From: Methylomonas methanica MC09
GTDB lineage: Bacteria > Pseudomonadota > Gammaproteobacteria > Methylococcales > Methylomonadaceae
Direction of reading: 5' to 3'
Assembly (NCBI RefSeq): GCF_000214665.1
Contig: NC_015572.1
Location: forward strand, 3,100,001-3,164,000
Length of the DNA: 64,000 nt
Shown piece after piece: positions 37,167 to 50,988 of this stretch. The translations under genes were made by a program, and so were the position numbers. Below the pieces are notes generated by a model, which saw only the letters and a program-made list of their open reading frames with translations, was not told the DNA's origin and did no database searches. How positions within the stretch are numbered: the stretch's first letter is position 1; the number at the start of each line of letters is the position of its first letter.

Positions 37167-38911
37167 TACTCCAGTTTTTCCAGATACTGTAGCTGCAATT
37201 GCAAGCTACGCTGGCCGCGATATTCGTTGATATCCAGCTTATAAACGGCGCTGACCTTACGGCAACCTAACCAAATTTCCGGCTTATCGGCAAAAAAAGC
37301 AATCGCGTCGATCAGTAAATTGCTGAAAGGCAGTTTTAAGACGAATTTCAAATGCTGCTTACCGACGATACGGCATTGATAGACATCGAACACCCCATCG
37401 AAGGCCGGCTCGGGAAAAGCCTGCCCCCAAATAGCGGCCTGCTGCAATTGCTCGGCAAATGCCAGAGTCAGATGCTGCGGATCAAGCTGGCCATCAGACC
37501 AAGCTTTTTGTTCCAGATCGACTTTCGTCAATTTAGCGGCTACCGCATCGGCAAACAGCAAGGCAAAATGCGGATAATCGTGCAATTTAATGCTTAAACC
37601 GGCTGCCATGGCGTGGCCGCCGAATTTACTCAATACTTGCGGATGCGAAGCGGCAATATCGCTCAACACATCGCGGATATGTACACCATTGATGGAACGC
37701 GCCGAGCCTTTCAGTTCGCCGTTATCCGCCGGCGCGAAGGCGATCACCGGCCGGTGCAGTCTGTCCTTGATGCGGGAAGCCAGAATACCGATGACGCCCT
37801 GGTGCCAGTTGGCATCGTATAAACAAACGCCGGCCGGCACGTGCTGTTCATCCAGTGCCTGCATATCCGCCAACAAGGCCATGGCCTCGTTTTTCATATG
37901 GCCTTCAATTTCCTTTCTATCCTGATTCAAGGCATCGAGCTGCGCGGCAATATCCTTTGCCAAGCCGTTGTCCTCGGTCAACAAGCACTGAATGCCCAAG
38001 GACATATCGTCCATGCGCCCGGCGGCGTTCAAACGCGGCGCAATGGCGAACCCCAAATCGGCGGCATGGATACTGGCCAACTGACGCCCGGATATTTCCA
38101 CCAACGCTTTGATACCGCACTGACATTGGCCGGACCGTATCCGTAACAAACCTTGGTGCACTAAAATCCGATTGACATGATCCAAGGCCACCACGTCGGC
38201 CACCGTGCCCAAGGCCACGTAATCCAACAATTGCGCCAGATTGGGTTCCGCCAGTCCGTTGTTTTCGAACCAATGCAATTCCCGCAACCGGATTCTTAAC
38301 GCCAGCAACACGTAAAACATCACACCCACGCCGGCGATATTGCCGCTGGGGAATTTGTCTTCGGGCAAGTTGGGGTTAACAATGGCATCGGCGGCAGGCG
38401 TTTCCTGGCCCGGCAAATGATGATCGGTGACCAGCACTTGTATACCGGCGGCTATGGCTGCGTTAACACCCTCGATACTGGAGATACCGTTATCGACGGT
38501 CAGTATAAGGTCCGGCTTTTGTTGCTTGACCAGCTCGACGATTTCCGGCGTAAGACCGTAGCCGTACTCAAAACGGTTGGGCACCACGAAATTGAGGTTT
38601 TTCATCCCGAACAAGGCCAAACCCTTGATGGCCAGCGCGCAACTGGTAGCGCCGTCGGCATCGAAATCCGCCACCACTGTCAGCGATTTTTGCTGCTGGA
38701 TGGCCGTAATCAAATGCTCCACCATGCTTTGCATACCGCTCAACAGCCACGGCGAAGGCAATTTGGACAACGATCGCTCCAACTCGTCCGCTTGCTGAAT
38801 GCCGCGGGCGGAGAAAATCCGCTGCAAAACCGGATCGATATCCCCCAACTGGAGCTTTCCGACCGCTTGCGGCCGTTGTGCTATGACTTTTTTGACGCCT
38901 TGCAGGTACAT
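37166..38911 (-). CDS. recJ: Single-stranded-DNA-specific exonuclease RecJ
   Basis: 581 residues. DHH phosphoesterase motifs: VVADFDADGATSCAL, LTVDNGISS, VTDHHLPGQE (DHH) and the DHHA1 region with GGHAMAAGLSI, then the OB domain. RecJ degrades 5' single strands in recombination and mismatch repair. It is the first gene of a minus-strand run with the glycosyltransferase and PAP2 genes through 1-base overlaps. Confidence 0.96.
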   Translation of the reverse strand: MYLQGVKKVIAQRPQAVGKLQLGDIDPVLQRIFSARGIQQADELERSLSKLPSPWLLSGMQSMVEHLITAIQQQKSLTVVADFDADGATSCALAIKGLALFGMKNLNFVVPNRFEYGYGLTPEIVELVKQQKPDLILTVDNGISSIEGVNAAIAAGIQVLVTDHHLPGQETPAADAIVNPNLPEDKFPSGNIAGVGVMFYVLLALRIRLRELHWFENNGLAEPNLAQLLDYVALGTVADVVALDHVNRILVHQGLLRIRSGQCQCGIKALVEISGRQLASIHAADLGFAIAPRLNAAGRMDDMSLGIQCLLTEDNGLAKDIAAQLDALNQDRKEIEGHMKNEAMALLADMQALDEQHVPAGVCLYDANWHQGVIGILASRIKDRLHRPVIAFAPADNGELKGSARSINGVHIRDVLSDIAASHPQVLSKFGGHAMAAGLSIKLHDYPHFALLFADAVAAKLTKVDLEQKAWSDGQLDPQHLTLAFAEQLQQAAIWGQAFPEPAFDGVFDVYQCRIVGKQHLKFVLKLPFSNLLIDAIAFFADKPEIWLGCRKVSAVYKLDINEYRGQRSLQLQLQYLEKLE

Positions 38912-38921
38912 ATCAGGCTAT

Positions 38922-38944
38922 AAAAAAGCCGGCGAACGCCGGCT
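38922..38944 (-). terminator. Rho-independent terminator after thrC
   Basis: On the minus strand AGCCGGC-gttc-GCCGGCT is followed by six T. It lies 22 bases after the thrC stop and before recJ. Confidence 0.9.
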
Positions 38945-38965
38945 CTAAATTGTTCATTCCGACAA

Positions 38966-40060
38966 TTACATCGAATCCAGAATAGCTTTTTTAACCGCAT
39001 CCAGATTCGCTTCTATGGTGACCGGATGGGCATCCTTGCATTGACTGATGGCGATATCCGGATCCTTGATGCCGTTGCCGGTCAAGGTACAGACTATGCG
39101 GCTGCCCTCGGGAATCTTGCCGGAACCGATATCCTGCAAGGCACCGGCCAAGGACGCTGCAGAAGCCGGTTCGCAGAACACGCCTTCGTATTGCGACAGC
39201 ATTTTTTGCGCCGCCAGAATTTGCTGGTCGGTTTGCGAATCGAACCAACCGCCGGATTCTTTTTGGGCATTCCAAGCCAAATCCCAGGATTGCGGATGGC
39301 CGATACGAATGGCGGTCGCCACGGTCTCGGGATGATCGATCATTTTACCGGCCACGAACGGCGCTGCACCCGCTGCTTGATAGCCGCACATGATCGGGCG
39401 TTTGTCGGCCACGGCAGGCAAACCCGGCAAGTCTTGCGCATATTCGGTATAGCCCATCCAATAGGCGGAAATGTTGCCGGCATTACCGACCGGCAAGCAG
39501 TGATAGTCCGGCGCACCGCCCAATTCGTCGATAATTTCGAAGGCGGCGGTTTTCTGCCCTTGCAGACGGAAGGGATTGATGGAGTTGACGATGGCAACCG
39601 GCGCATGATCGGCAATTTGCTTGACGATATTCATGCCGGCATCGAAATTGCCGTTGATCTGAATGATTTGCGCGCCGTACATCAGGGTTTGCGCTAATTT
39701 GCCCAAGGCGATTTTACCTTCCGGAATCAGCACGAAGGCTTTGATACCGGCACGCACCGCATAGGCAGCAGCCGAGGCTGAAGTATTACCTGTAGAGGCG
39801 CAGATGATGGCTTGACTGCCCTCTTCCACCGCTTTGGTGACGGCCATGGTCATACCGCGATCTTTAAAGGAACCGGTCGGATTCAAACCCTCGAATTTCA
39901 CATATATATCCACATCCTTACCGATCAGGCGCGGGATGTTCTCCAAGCGGATCAGCGGCGTGTTACCTTCGCACAAGCTGATCAATCGGGTGTCGGCGGA
40001 GACCGGCAAGCGGTCGCGGTAGCGCTCGATCAAGCCGGTGTAGCGTTGTTGTGTTGCCAT
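38966..40060 (-). CDS. thrC: Threonine synthase
   Basis: 364 residues, PLP enzyme of fold type II. The PLP Lys is in NPTGSFKDRGMTMAV, and the phosphate loop is PVGNAGNISAYW. It forms threonine from phosphohomoserine. It starts 3 bases after the hom stop, so hom-thrC is an operon, and it is closed by the terminator at 38922. No thrB is present in the window. Confidence 0.96.
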   Translation of the reverse strand: MATQQRYTGLIERYRDRLPVSADTRLISLCEGNTPLIRLENIPRLIGKDVDIYVKFEGLNPTGSFKDRGMTMAVTKAVEEGSQAIICASTGNTSASAAAYAVRAGIKAFVLIPEGKIALGKLAQTLMYGAQIIQINGNFDAGMNIVKQIADHAPVAIVNSINPFRLQGQKTAAFEIIDELGGAPDYHCLPVGNAGNISAYWMGYTEYAQDLPGLPAVADKRPIMCGYQAAGAAPFVAGKMIDHPETVATAIRIGHPQSWDLAWNAQKESGGWFDSQTDQQILAAQKMLSQYEGVFCEPASAASLAGALQDIGSGKIPEGSRIVCTLTGNGIKDPDIAISQCKDAHPVTIEANLDAVKKAILDSM

Positions 40061-40063
40061 GTT

Positions 40064-41374
40064 TTATCCTAAAGTTTCCAAACGAATCCGGGCGACTTTG
40101 CCGGTCACGGTTGCCAATGTTTCTATTTCGGCAATCGCTGCATTCATTTCTTTTTCCAGAGTCTGCTGCGTCAGCATGATGATCGGCACCGACGACTCGC
40201 CCGCCAAAGGTTCTTTTTGTATCAGCGCTTCGATACTGATTTGGTGCGCCGCCAAAATGCGGCTGACATCGGCCAGCACGCCGGGTTTGTCTTCGGCTGT
40301 CAGGCGTAAGTAATACGCGGTTTTGATGTCGTCGGCGGACAGTACCGGCGTATCGACGATGGCATTGGCTTGAAAAGCCAGATGCGGCACCCGGTTTTCC
40401 GGATCGCTGGTCATGGCCCGCACCACGTCCACCAAGTCGGCCACTACGGCCGAGGCCGTCGGTTCGGCCCCGGCACCGGCGCCGTAATACAAGGTCGGCC
40501 CGACCGCGTCGCCACACACCAGCACCGCATTCATGACGCCATCCACATTGGCGATCAACCGCCGCTTGGGGATCAAGGTGGGGTGTACCCGTAATTCGAC
40601 ACCTTGCTCGGTATTACGCGCTACACCCAAGTGCTTGATGCGGTAACCGAGCTCTTCGGCATACTCCACGTCGGCGCGGGTGATTTGGGTTATGCCTTCG
40701 GTAAAGACTTTATCGAATCGCAGCGGTATGCCGAAGGCGATCGAGGCCAGTATGGTCAGCTTATGGCCGGCATCGATACCTTCCACGTCGAAAGTGGGAT
40801 CGGCCTCGGCATAACCCAAGGCCTGCGCTTCGGCCAATACGTCGGCAAAATCGCGGCCTTTATCGCGCATTTCGGTGAGGATGAAATTTCCGGTACCGTT
40901 AATAATGCCGGCCAGCCATTTGATACGGTTGCCGCTCAAGCCTTCGCGAATGGCTTTGATAATGGGAATGCCGCCGGCCACCGCCGCTTCGAACATCACC
41001 ATCACGCCTTTTTTACTGGCTGCGGCGAAAATTTCATTGCCGTGCAGGGCTATCAGGGCTTTATTGGCCGTTACCACGTGTTTGCCGTTGGCAATCGCGG
41101 TTAATACCAGCTGCTTGGCCAGATCGTAACCGCCGATCAATTCCACGACCACATCGATATCCGGATCGTTGACGATTTCAAACGGATCAACGGTCAAGGA
41201 CATGCCCTGGGTATCGCAAATGCGCTGTTGAGTCAGATGACGCGCCGAGGCCCGACTCACCAGGATTTCCCGTCCGGCCCGGCGAGCGATTTCCTCGGCA
41301 TTCCTTTTCAGTACGTTGACGGTGCCGCCGCCAACAGTCCCCAATCCCAAAACACCAACTTTTACCGGCTTCAA
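40064..41374 (-). CDS. hom: Homoserine dehydrogenase
   Basis: 436 residues: N-terminal NAD(P) fold (VGVLGLGTVGGGTVN), catalytic domain (GIINGTGNFILTEM, AEADPTFDVEGIDAGHKL) and C-terminal ACT domain (YYLRLTAEDKPGVLADVSRIL) for allosteric control by threonine. It is the single-function Hom type rather than the ThrA fusion. Confidence 0.97.
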   Translation of the reverse strand: MKPVKVGVLGLGTVGGGTVNVLKRNAEEIARRAGREILVSRASARHLTQQRICDTQGMSLTVDPFEIVNDPDIDVVVELIGGYDLAKQLVLTAIANGKHVVTANKALIALHGNEIFAAASKKGVMVMFEAAVAGGIPIIKAIREGLSGNRIKWLAGIINGTGNFILTEMRDKGRDFADVLAEAQALGYAEADPTFDVEGIDAGHKLTILASIAFGIPLRFDKVFTEGITQITRADVEYAEELGYRIKHLGVARNTEQGVELRVHPTLIPKRRLIANVDGVMNAVLVCGDAVGPTLYYGAGAGAEPTASAVVADLVDVVRAMTSDPENRVPHLAFQANAIVDTPVLSADDIKTAYYLRLTAEDKPGVLADVSRILAAHQISIEALIQKEPLAGESSVPIIMLTQQTLEKEMNAAIAEIETLATVTGKVARIRLETLG

Positions 41375-41410
41375 ACCCGACTCCTAGCGTTAAACCAAAA
41401 ATGCGTACAA

Positions 41411-42595
41411 TTATACAACGTTGTCTTTCTTGAGCATATTACGGATGCTGCGCAAGGCCTGCCGGGTTCTATGCTCGTTCTCGATCAGGCTGAAACGGAC
41501 ATGGTCGTCGCCGTGTTGGCCGAAACCGATACCGGGCGATACCGCCACCTTGGCATCTATGATCAATTTTTTACAAAACTCGATGGAGCCCATGGCTTTG
41601 TAGGCCTCCGGAATCGGCACCCAGACGAACATCGTGGCTCTGGGCTTTTCCACTTTCCATCCCATCGCATTCAGACCGTCGCACAACACATCGCGGCGCA
41701 CCCGATACATTTCGCAAATTTCCTTGACACAATCCTGCGGCCCTTCCAGCGCCGTGATCGCCGCCACCTGAATCGGGGTAAAGGTACCGTAATCCATATA
41801 GGATTTAATTCGCGTCAATGCCGCCACCAAGGTCGGGTTACCGCACATAAAACCCACCCGCCAACCCGGCATGTTGTAACTTTTCGACAGCGAGAAAAAT
41901 TCAACGGCAATCTCTTTCGCGCCGGGCACCTGCAAAATGGACGGCGCCACATAACCATCGAATACGATGTCGGCATAGGCAATATCGTGCACGATCCAGA
42001 TATTATGTTCTTTACAAATCGAGACGATTTTTTCGAAGAAATCCAGTTCCACGCACTGACTGGTGGGATTGCCCGGAAAATTCAGAATCAACATTTTCGG
42101 CTTGGGCCAGGACTCGGCGATGCCTTTTTGTAATTCTTCAAAAAAATCCACGCCCGGCGTCAAAGGCACATGCCGAATGTCGGCCCCGGCGATGACCACG
42201 CCGTAGGGATGAATCGGATACGCAGGATTGGGCACCAGTACCACGTCGCCCGGGCCCAGGGTTGCCAGGGCCAGATGCGATAACCCTTCTTTGGAGCCGA
42301 TCGTCACGATGGCTTCGCTGTTGTAATCCAGATCGACATCGAAACGATTTTTATACCAGCTGCATATCGCTTTGCGTAAGCGCGGAATACCCTTGGAAAC
42401 CGAGTAACGATGCGTATCTTCCCGGCTCACGACTTCTATCATTTTTTGCACGATATGCGGCGGAGTCGGTTGGTCTGGATTACCCATGCCGAAATCGATG
42501 ATGTCCTCACCCTCGGCTCGCGCCTTGGCTTTTAGCTCATTGACAATGTTAAATACATAAGGCGGGAGACGACTGATACGGTGAAATTCTTCCAT
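41411..42595 (-). CDS. alaC: Alanine-type class I/II aminotransferase
   Basis: 394 residues. PLP Lys in [15 protein letters not shown], substrate loop NFPGNPTSQ. It begins [19 protein letters not shown], as in AlaC/YfdZ proteins that transaminate pyruvate and related acids. It lies 36 bases upstream of hom, the common aminotransferase-hom-thrC order, and may supply this amino acid branch. Confidence 0.92.
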   Translation of the reverse strand: MEEFHRISRLPPYVFNIVNELKAKARAEGEDIIDFGMGNPDQPTPPHIVQKMIEVVSREDTHRYSVSKGIPRLRKAICSWYKNRFDVDLDYNSEAIVTIGSKEGLSHLALATLGPGDVVLVPNPAYPIHPYGVVIAGADIRHVPLTPGVDFFEELQKGIAESWPKPKMLILNFPGNPTSQCVELDFFEKIVSICKEHNIWIVHDIAYADIVFDGYVAPSILQVPGAKEIAVEFFSLSKSYNMPGWRVGFMCGNPTLVAALTRIKSYMDYGTFTPIQVAAITALEGPQDCVKEICEMYRVRRDVLCDGLNAMGWKVEKPRATMFVWVPIPEAYKAMGSIEFCKKLIIDAKVAVSPGIGFGQHGDDHVRFSLIENEHRTRQALRSIRNMLKKDNVV

Positions 42596-42740
42596 TAATG
42601 ACTCTTGAGATTCAGGATTGAAGACGACTTGTAAGAAAACCGGCTAAGGTACTGTTGTTATTAACAGTTGTCAATTTCAGAAAATACCTGTCAACGACGT
42701 CGAGACGCAAGATTCCGCGTCTCTGTCGATACTATGTTTT

Positions 42741-45256
<2,516 letters not shown>

Positions 45257-45327
45257 TTTCTTTGTCCCAATCGCAGAAAACGCCCCACGGAGCGGAGCGC
45301 TTTCTGCTGCATTACGAATGATAAATC

Positions 45328-46182
45328 TTATTTTTTATTCTTGAAGAACTTGAAGAAATCCGAATCAGGTTCCAACACCATGATATTGCCGGATTTACCC
45401 AGGCTTTGCTTGTAAGCAATCATGCTGCGATAAAAGGCATAGAAATCTTGATCTTCACTATAGCCTTTGGCAAAAATATCCGCGGCCTTCGCGTCACCTT
45501 CGCCTCGTAAAACTTCGGAATCGCGATAGGCATTCGCTAAAATAATCTCGCGTTGCTTATCGGCATCGGCGCGGATGCGTTCGGCGGCTTCCGAACCTTG
45601 CGAACGGAATTCACGCGCCACTCTGGCGCGTTCGGCTTCCATACGTTGATAAACCGAGCTGCTGACTTCGTTCGGCAAGTCAATACGCTTGACCTGAACA
45701 TCGACAATTTTGATACCCAGTTTCAAGGCTTGCGGCGAAACGTTGGTGATCAGCGCTTCGCGAATGGCGCTACGGTCAGTCGACACCAATTGTTTGATGT
45801 CGCGCTTACTGAACTCGCTTCTAAACGAATCCTTGATGATCTGATCCAACCGAATGTTACCTTGGTTGATATCGCCGCCCACCGAGGTATAAAAGGTTTT
45901 GACATCGGCTATGCGCCATTTAACGAAAGAGTCGACGATGACGTTCTTCTTTTCCGCCGTCAGAAAACGTTCGGGGGTCGAATCCATGGTCAGAATCCGT
46001 GCGTCGAACTTTTTGACGTTGTTAATCAGCGGTATCTTGAAATGAAGGCCGGGTTTAAAGTCCACGGCTACGATTTCACCCAGGCGAAACTTGATAGCCC
46101 GCTCTGTTTCCGAGACGGTAAACACCGACATGGACACCAACACAACCAGTACAACAACGGCAACGACTATTTTATTACCCAT
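45328..46182 (-). CDS. hflC: HflC, FtsH-regulating SPFH protein
   Basis: 284 residues. One N-terminal TM helix (VVVLVVLVSMSVF) is followed by an SPFH/band-7 domain (SETERAIKFRLGEIV, FKPGLHFKIPLIN) and a coiled-coil AERIRADADKQREIILANAY segment. With HflK it forms the periplasmic cage that modulates FtsH proteolysis. It starts 1 base after the hflK stop. Confidence 0.96.
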   Translation of the reverse strand: MGNKIVVAVVVLVVLVSMSVFTVSETERAIKFRLGEIVAVDFKPGLHFKIPLINNVKKFDARILTMDSTPERFLTAEKKNVIVDSFVKWRIADVKTFYTSVGGDINQGNIRLDQIIKDSFRSEFSKRDIKQLVSTDRSAIREALITNVSPQALKLGIKIVDVQVKRIDLPNEVSSSVYQRMEAERARVAREFRSQGSEAAERIRADADKQREIILANAYRDSEVLRGEGDAKAADIFAKGYSEDQDFYAFYRSMIAYKQSLGKSGNIMVLEPDSDFFKFFKNKK

Positions 46183-46183
46183 C

Positions 46184-47380
46184 TTAGCGCCCTCTCACAT
46201 CGCGTTCACGGCTTGAAGCCCGGATATCGCTTTTAAATTCTCTAACCGGAGGCGTTGAAACAGACTCATGAACTACCGGAGCCGCCTGCACTTCTTCACT
46301 GGTTTTATTGGTCAGCTTATCCAGCGGTAAATACATGATATTGTTACCTCCTTTAACATCGACCAGGACATTGTTCGAACGCTCCAATACCGATTCCATG
46401 GATTCGATATAAATACGTTCCTTGGTCACGGCTGGGGCTTTTTTGTATTCCACCAATAGTTGCGAGAAACGGCTGACATCACCCGTTGCTTCCGCAGTCA
46501 CTTTCACTTTGTAACCTTCCGCTTCCTGAATAACACGGGATGCCGCTCCGCGCGCTTTAGGCACTACATCGTTGGAATAGGCTTCAGCCTCGTTGATCAA
46601 ACGCTGTTTATCCTCGCGGGCACGAATGGCATCTTCAAAAGCACCCTGCACCTGCTCGGGTGGTTGCGCATCCTGAAGGTTGACGCTGGTCACCAGTATG
46701 CCGGCTTTATAATTATCCATTACGGACTGAATTTCCGCCTTGATCGCCATGACGATTTCGCTGCGACCTTCGGTCAACACAAAATCCATATTGCTGGCGC
46801 CGATCACCCCGCGTTCAACACTTTCGGTGACCTGCTTTAAGGTCGAGTTCGGGTCCAATACGTTGAATGCATAATCTTTGGCATCTTTAACTTGATACTG
46901 CACCGCCAGACGTACATCGACGATATTTTCATCCTTGGTCAACATCATGGCTTCTTTCGGCACCGATCCCAACGCTTGACCGCTACCCGAACGGTAACCG
47001 ACTTCGATAAAGCGTTGCTGTTCGACATTGATGACTTGCACCTGCTCAATAGGCGCGGGAATATGCCAATTCAAACCGGGACTGGTGGTTTCAATATAAG
47101 CGCCGAAACGGGTAACAACCCCACGCGTGCCCTCGTCCAGCGTATAAAAACCGCTTAACCCCCATAACACCAGGGCTCCGGCAGCCAAATAACCGATCCC
47201 TTTCATAGCCGCGCCCTCGGGATCGCCGCCGCCTCCGGAACGACCGCCGAAGATACCGCCTAGCTTGTCCTGCAATGAACGAATGACTTCGTCCAGATCG
47301 GGCGGACTGTTTTCATTATTGCGACCACTCCAGGGGTCTTTCTTATCACCACCGGGTTCATTCCAAGACATACCAAACAC
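46184..47380 (-). CDS. hflK: HflK, FtsH-regulating SPFH protein
   Basis: 398 residues. The N-terminal Gly/Asp-rich MSWNEPGGDKKDPWSGR stretch is typical of HflK, followed by one TM helix (GYLAAGALVLWGLSGFY) and an SPFH domain. The partner hflC lies directly downstream. Confidence 0.97.
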   Translation of the reverse strand: MFGMSWNEPGGDKKDPWSGRNNENSPPDLDEVIRSLQDKLGGIFGGRSGGGGDPEGAAMKGIGYLAAGALVLWGLSGFYTLDEGTRGVVTRFGAYIETTSPGLNWHIPAPIEQVQVINVEQQRFIEVGYRSGSGQALGSVPKEAMMLTKDENIVDVRLAVQYQVKDAKDYAFNVLDPNSTLKQVTESVERGVIGASNMDFVLTEGRSEIVMAIKAEIQSVMDNYKAGILVTSVNLQDAQPPEQVQGAFEDAIRAREDKQRLINEAEAYSNDVVPKARGAASRVIQEAEGYKVKVTAEATGDVSRFSQLLVEYKKAPAVTKERIYIESMESVLERSNNVLVDVKGGNNIMYLPLDKLTNKTSEEVQAAPVVHESVSTPPVREFKSDIRASSRERDVRGR

Positions 47381-47521
47381 TCCAATTGGATTGTAAACTT
47401 TAAATCGTTGTCGGTTGACTGAAAACTACCATGTTTTTCAGCAAAGCAAAGTTCGTCATTCTATCGTAATTTCGAAAATTCCGGGTAACTAACTGGGCCA
47501 TACCCCTGCCAGCCTGGGTAG

Positions 47522-48787
47522 CTAAGCCACTTCCTCAACCCTGATATCTTTCAGTAATCCGAGATTTTTTTTATCGATTTCAATGGTCAATTCGCAATCG
47601 CCACGATCATTGACTGTCTCATCGATGAACCGCACCAAGCCAAACCATTTGGCTTTCAAGCCCGCCTGACTGGCCGGCAGGAAACACTTTTTGATGATTT
47701 TGCTGCTGGCAAAAAACGCCGACAAAGCTTGCCGCAACAGCTCGCAACCAGCGCCGGATTGCGCGCTAATCCAGACATTCACCGGCCGCCCCTGGTCGTC
47801 ATAATCGATGTGCGGTAATACGCCATCCAATAAATCGATTTTATTGAATACTCTCAGTTGCGGAATTTTGCCGGCCTCGATGTCGTCCAACACCTGATTA
47901 ACCTGAAAAATGGTGTCATCCCTATCCTCCGCATGCGCATCGATCACATGCAGCAGTAAATCGGCCTCGCTGGCCTCCTGCAAGGTGGAACGAAACGCTG
48001 CCACCAATTCATGGGGTAAGTGACGAATAAACCCAACCGTATCGGCCAACACCACCTCGCCGCTATCGCCGATGGCCAAATGCCGCAGGGTAGGATCCAA
48101 GGTGGCAAACAACTGGTCCGCCGCATAAATATCGGCGCCGGTCAGGGTATTGAATAAGGTGGATTTCCCGGCATTGGTATAACCCACCAATGACACGGTG
48201 GGAATTTCGGCTTTTTTACGCTTGCTGCGGCCTTGATGCCGCTGCTTCTGCACTTTCTCCAGACGCTGCTGAATTTGTTTAATCCGTACCGCCAGCAAAC
48301 GTCGGTCGGTTTCCAATTGGGTTTCGCCGGGACCGCGCAGACCGATACCGCCTTTTTGCCGCTCAAGGTGAGTCCAACCGCGAATCAGCCGGGTGGATAA
48401 ATGCTTTAGCTGCGCTAGCTCCACCTGCAATTTACCTTCGAAAGTTTGGGCGCGCTGGGCAAATATATCCAAAATCAAGCCGTTCCTGTCCACCACCCGC
48501 ACTTCCAGGGCTTTTTCCAGATTGCGTTCTTGGCTGGGAGATAATGGATGATTGACGATAACAATATCCGCTTGCTGTTCGCTAACAACTGTCTTGATTT
48601 CGTCCAGCTTGCCTTTGCCGACGAAATATTTCGGGTCGGGCCGATGCCGACTGCCGGTCACTACACAAATGGGCTGGGCACCCGCGGATTTGGTCAGTTC
48701 TTTGAGCTCGTCGAGATCTTCCTGCCCGACTTGCAAATTCAGGTGAACGAGAACTGCCCGTTCACCTGCTTCAGGACGTTCAAACAA
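47522..48787 (-). CDS. hflX: GTPase HflX
   Basis: 421 residues. N-terminal HflX domain (VLVHLNLQVGQEDLDEL), glycine-rich GRGWTHLERQKGGIGLRGPGE-type linker, then the G domain with GYTNAGKSTLFNTL (G1), DTVGFIRHLPHELV (G3) and NKIDLLD (G4). It splits stalled ribosomes under heat stress. It starts 11 bases after hfq. Confidence 0.96.
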   Translation of the reverse strand: MFERPEAGERAVLVHLNLQVGQEDLDELKELTKSAGAQPICVVTGSRHRPDPKYFVGKGKLDEIKTVVSEQQADIVIVNHPLSPSQERNLEKALEVRVVDRNGLILDIFAQRAQTFEGKLQVELAQLKHLSTRLIRGWTHLERQKGGIGLRGPGETQLETDRRLLAVRIKQIQQRLEKVQKQRHQGRSKRKKAEIPTVSLVGYTNAGKSTLFNTLTGADIYAADQLFATLDPTLRHLAIGDSGEVVLADTVGFIRHLPHELVAAFRSTLQEASEADLLLHVIDAHAEDRDDTIFQVNQVLDDIEAGKIPQLRVFNKIDLLDGVLPHIDYDDQGRPVNVWISAQSGAGCELLRQALSAFFASSKIIKKCFLPASQAGLKAKWFGLVRFIDETVNDRGDCELTIEIDKKNLGLLKDIRVEEVA

Positions 48788-48798
48788 ACAAAAACCTC

Positions 48799-49041
48799 TT
48801 AACTTTCATCGCTGGCATCCGCATCGCGATGCATATTGACGTTTTTGCTGGGCACAATAGTGGAAATGGCATGCTTGTAAACCATTTGATTAACGGTATT
48901 TTTCAACATCACCACGTATTGATCGAAGGAATCAACTCGGCCTTGCAACTTGATACCGTTGACCAAAAAAATCGATACAGGGGTATGCTCTTTTCTCAGA
49001 GCATTCAAAAAACTATCCTGCAAGTTTTGTGCTTTCGACAT
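48799..49041 (-). CDS. hfq: RNA chaperone Hfq
   Basis: 80 residues with the Sm fold: SLQ-type N terminus ([26 protein letters not shown]), [10 protein letters not shown] (Sm1) and [14 protein letters not shown] (Sm2 KHA). It pairs small RNAs with mRNAs. It is the first gene of the hfl-hisZ-purA cluster; the 282-base gap upstream to ettA should hold its promoter, though I see no clear box. Confidence 0.97.
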   Translation of the reverse strand: MSKAQNLQDSFLNALRKEHTPVSIFLVNGIKLQGRVDSFDQYVVMLKNTVNQMVYKHAISTIVPSKNVNMHRDADASDES

Positions 49042-49323
49042 CCTCTTTCTCCTTATTATTGTTCAGGCTGCGGCAATACATTACCCGCTATACCTGTTGA
49101 TTTCAATACGCTGCGACCGGGATTATCCCCGCAGATAAAAAAACATAATCGGGCCGCGTTAAAGTATTTCAAGTCTAGCCGGGTTTTAATTTTCATTTTC
49201 GTTACTTATACCTCACGGAAACCGACACTACGCGCAAAAATAATTGTTATTTATCGAATTTTCTAACATCAATTGCCCGCCTCAACGCAAAAAAGCCAGC
49301 GCACCGATAAACAAGCTACCTCG

Positions 49324-50988
49324 TTAAACAATTTTTTTGTACTTGATACGATGCGGATTATCGGCATCGGTTCCCAGCCGGCGATGCCTATCTTCTTCGT
49401 AGTCGGCATAATTACCCTCGAACCAGACCACCTCGCTGTCCCCTTCAAAGGCCAAAATGTGCGTGGCAATCCGGTCCAGAAACCAGCGATCATGCGAAAT
49501 GACCACCGCGCAACCGGGAAACGCCAACAAGGCTTCTTCCAGGGCTCGCAGGGTTTCGACATCCAGATCGTTGGTCGGCTCGTCAAGCAGCAACACATTG
49601 CCGCCGCTTTTCAGCAACTTGGCCAAATGCACCCGGTTGCGCTCGCCGCCGGACAATTCGCCGATACGTTTTTGCTGATCGGCCCCTTTAAAATTAAATC
49701 GTCCCAGATAGGCGCGCGACGGTGTTTCGTATTTACCGACCGTGATCACATCCAGACCGTCGGAGACTTCTTCCCAAACGGTTTTGTTGTTATCCATGTC
49801 GTCGCGCAACTGGTCGACATACGCCAGTTGCACGGTTTGACCGATGGTAATCTCGCCGGAATCGGGTTTTTCAAAACCGGCCATCATGCGGAACAGGGTG
49901 GTTTTACCCGCACCATTCGGACCGATAATACCCACGATACCGCCCGGCGGTAACTTAAAGCTGAGATTATTGATCAACAAGCGCTCGCCGAAGCCCTTGC
50001 TGATAGCCTCGGCCTCAATCGCCACATCGCCGAGACGCGGTCCGGGCGGAATATAAATTTCCTGAGTCTCGTTGCGTTTTTGCACTTCAACCGACGAAAG
50101 TTCTTCGAAGCGAGCCAAACGCGCCTTACTTTTTGCGTGCCGGCCTTTCGGATTGGAACGCACCCACTCCAACTCGGCCTTCATGGCTTTCTGCCGAGAC
50201 GACTCCTGCTTCTCTTCCAGCTCCAGACGTTTTTCCTTTTGCTCCAGCCACGAAGAATAGTTGCCTTCCCAAGGAATCCCCATGCCGCGGTCCAGTTCCA
50301 AAATCCAGCCGGCCACATTATCCAGGAAGTAACGATCATGGGTAACCGCGACCACAGTACCGGCATAGTCGTGCAGAAAGCGTTCCAGCCAGGCAACCGA
50401 TTCGGCATCCAAGTGGTTGGTCGGCTCGTCCAGCAACAACATATCGGGTTTGGACAACAACAAGCGGCACAAAGCCACCCGGCGTTTCTCGCCCCCGGAC
50501 AGTTTAGTGACGTCGGCATCCCACTCCGGCAAGCGCAAAGCATCGGCGGCAATTTCCAGCGTACGATCCAGATTGTGCCCATCGCAAGCATTGATAATAT
50601 CTTCCAACTTGGCTTGTTCCGCGGCCAACTTGTCGAAATCGGCGTCCGGATCGGCATAGGCGGCATACACCGCATCCAATTGCGCCAGCGCGTCTTTTAT
50701 CGGTTGCACCGCTTCTTCGATATTGCCGCGCACGGTTTTATTCGGATCGAGTTGCGGCTCCTGCGGCAAATAGCCGATGTTGATGCCTTTTAACGGAATC
50801 GCTTCGCCTTCGATCTCCTTATCAACCCCGGCCATGATGCGTAGCAGCGTGGATTTACCGGAACCGTTCAAACCCAACACACCGATTTTGGCACCGGGAA
50901 AAAAGGACAGGGAAATGTCTTTAAGAATGTACTTCTTGGGCGGCACGATCTTGCCAACCCGATTCATCGAAAATATGTATTGCGCCAT
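49324..50988 (-). CDS. ettA: Energy-dependent translational throttle protein EttA
   Basis: 554 residues, ABC-F protein. The first cassette has [14 protein letters not shown] and [15 protein letters not shown], the second [14 protein letters not shown] and [15 protein letters not shown]. The inter-domain linker and Arm lie between, and the start is [19 protein letters not shown] as in EttA. It gates the first peptide bond according to ATP/ADP status at the ribosomal E site. Confidence 0.96.
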   Translation of the reverse strand: MAQYIFSMNRVGKIVPPKKYILKDISLSFFPGAKIGVLGLNGSGKSTLLRIMAGVDKEIEGEAIPLKGINIGYLPQEPQLDPNKTVRGNIEEAVQPIKDALAQLDAVYAAYADPDADFDKLAAEQAKLEDIINACDGHNLDRTLEIAADALRLPEWDADVTKLSGGEKRRVALCRLLLSKPDMLLLDEPTNHLDAESVAWLERFLHDYAGTVVAVTHDRYFLDNVAGWILELDRGMGIPWEGNYSSWLEQKEKRLELEEKQESSRQKAMKAELEWVRSNPKGRHAKSKARLARFEELSSVEVQKRNETQEIYIPPGPRLGDVAIEAEAISKGFGERLLINNLSFKLPPGGIVGIIGPNGAGKTTLFRMMAGFEKPDSGEITIGQTVQLAYVDQLRDDMDNNKTVWEEVSDGLDVITVGKYETPSRAYLGRFNFKGADQQKRIGELSGGERNRVHLAKLLKSGGNVLLLDEPTNDLDVETLRALEEALLAFPGCAVVISHDRWFLDRIATHILAFEGDSEVVWFEGNYADYEEDRHRRLGTDADNPHRIKYKKIV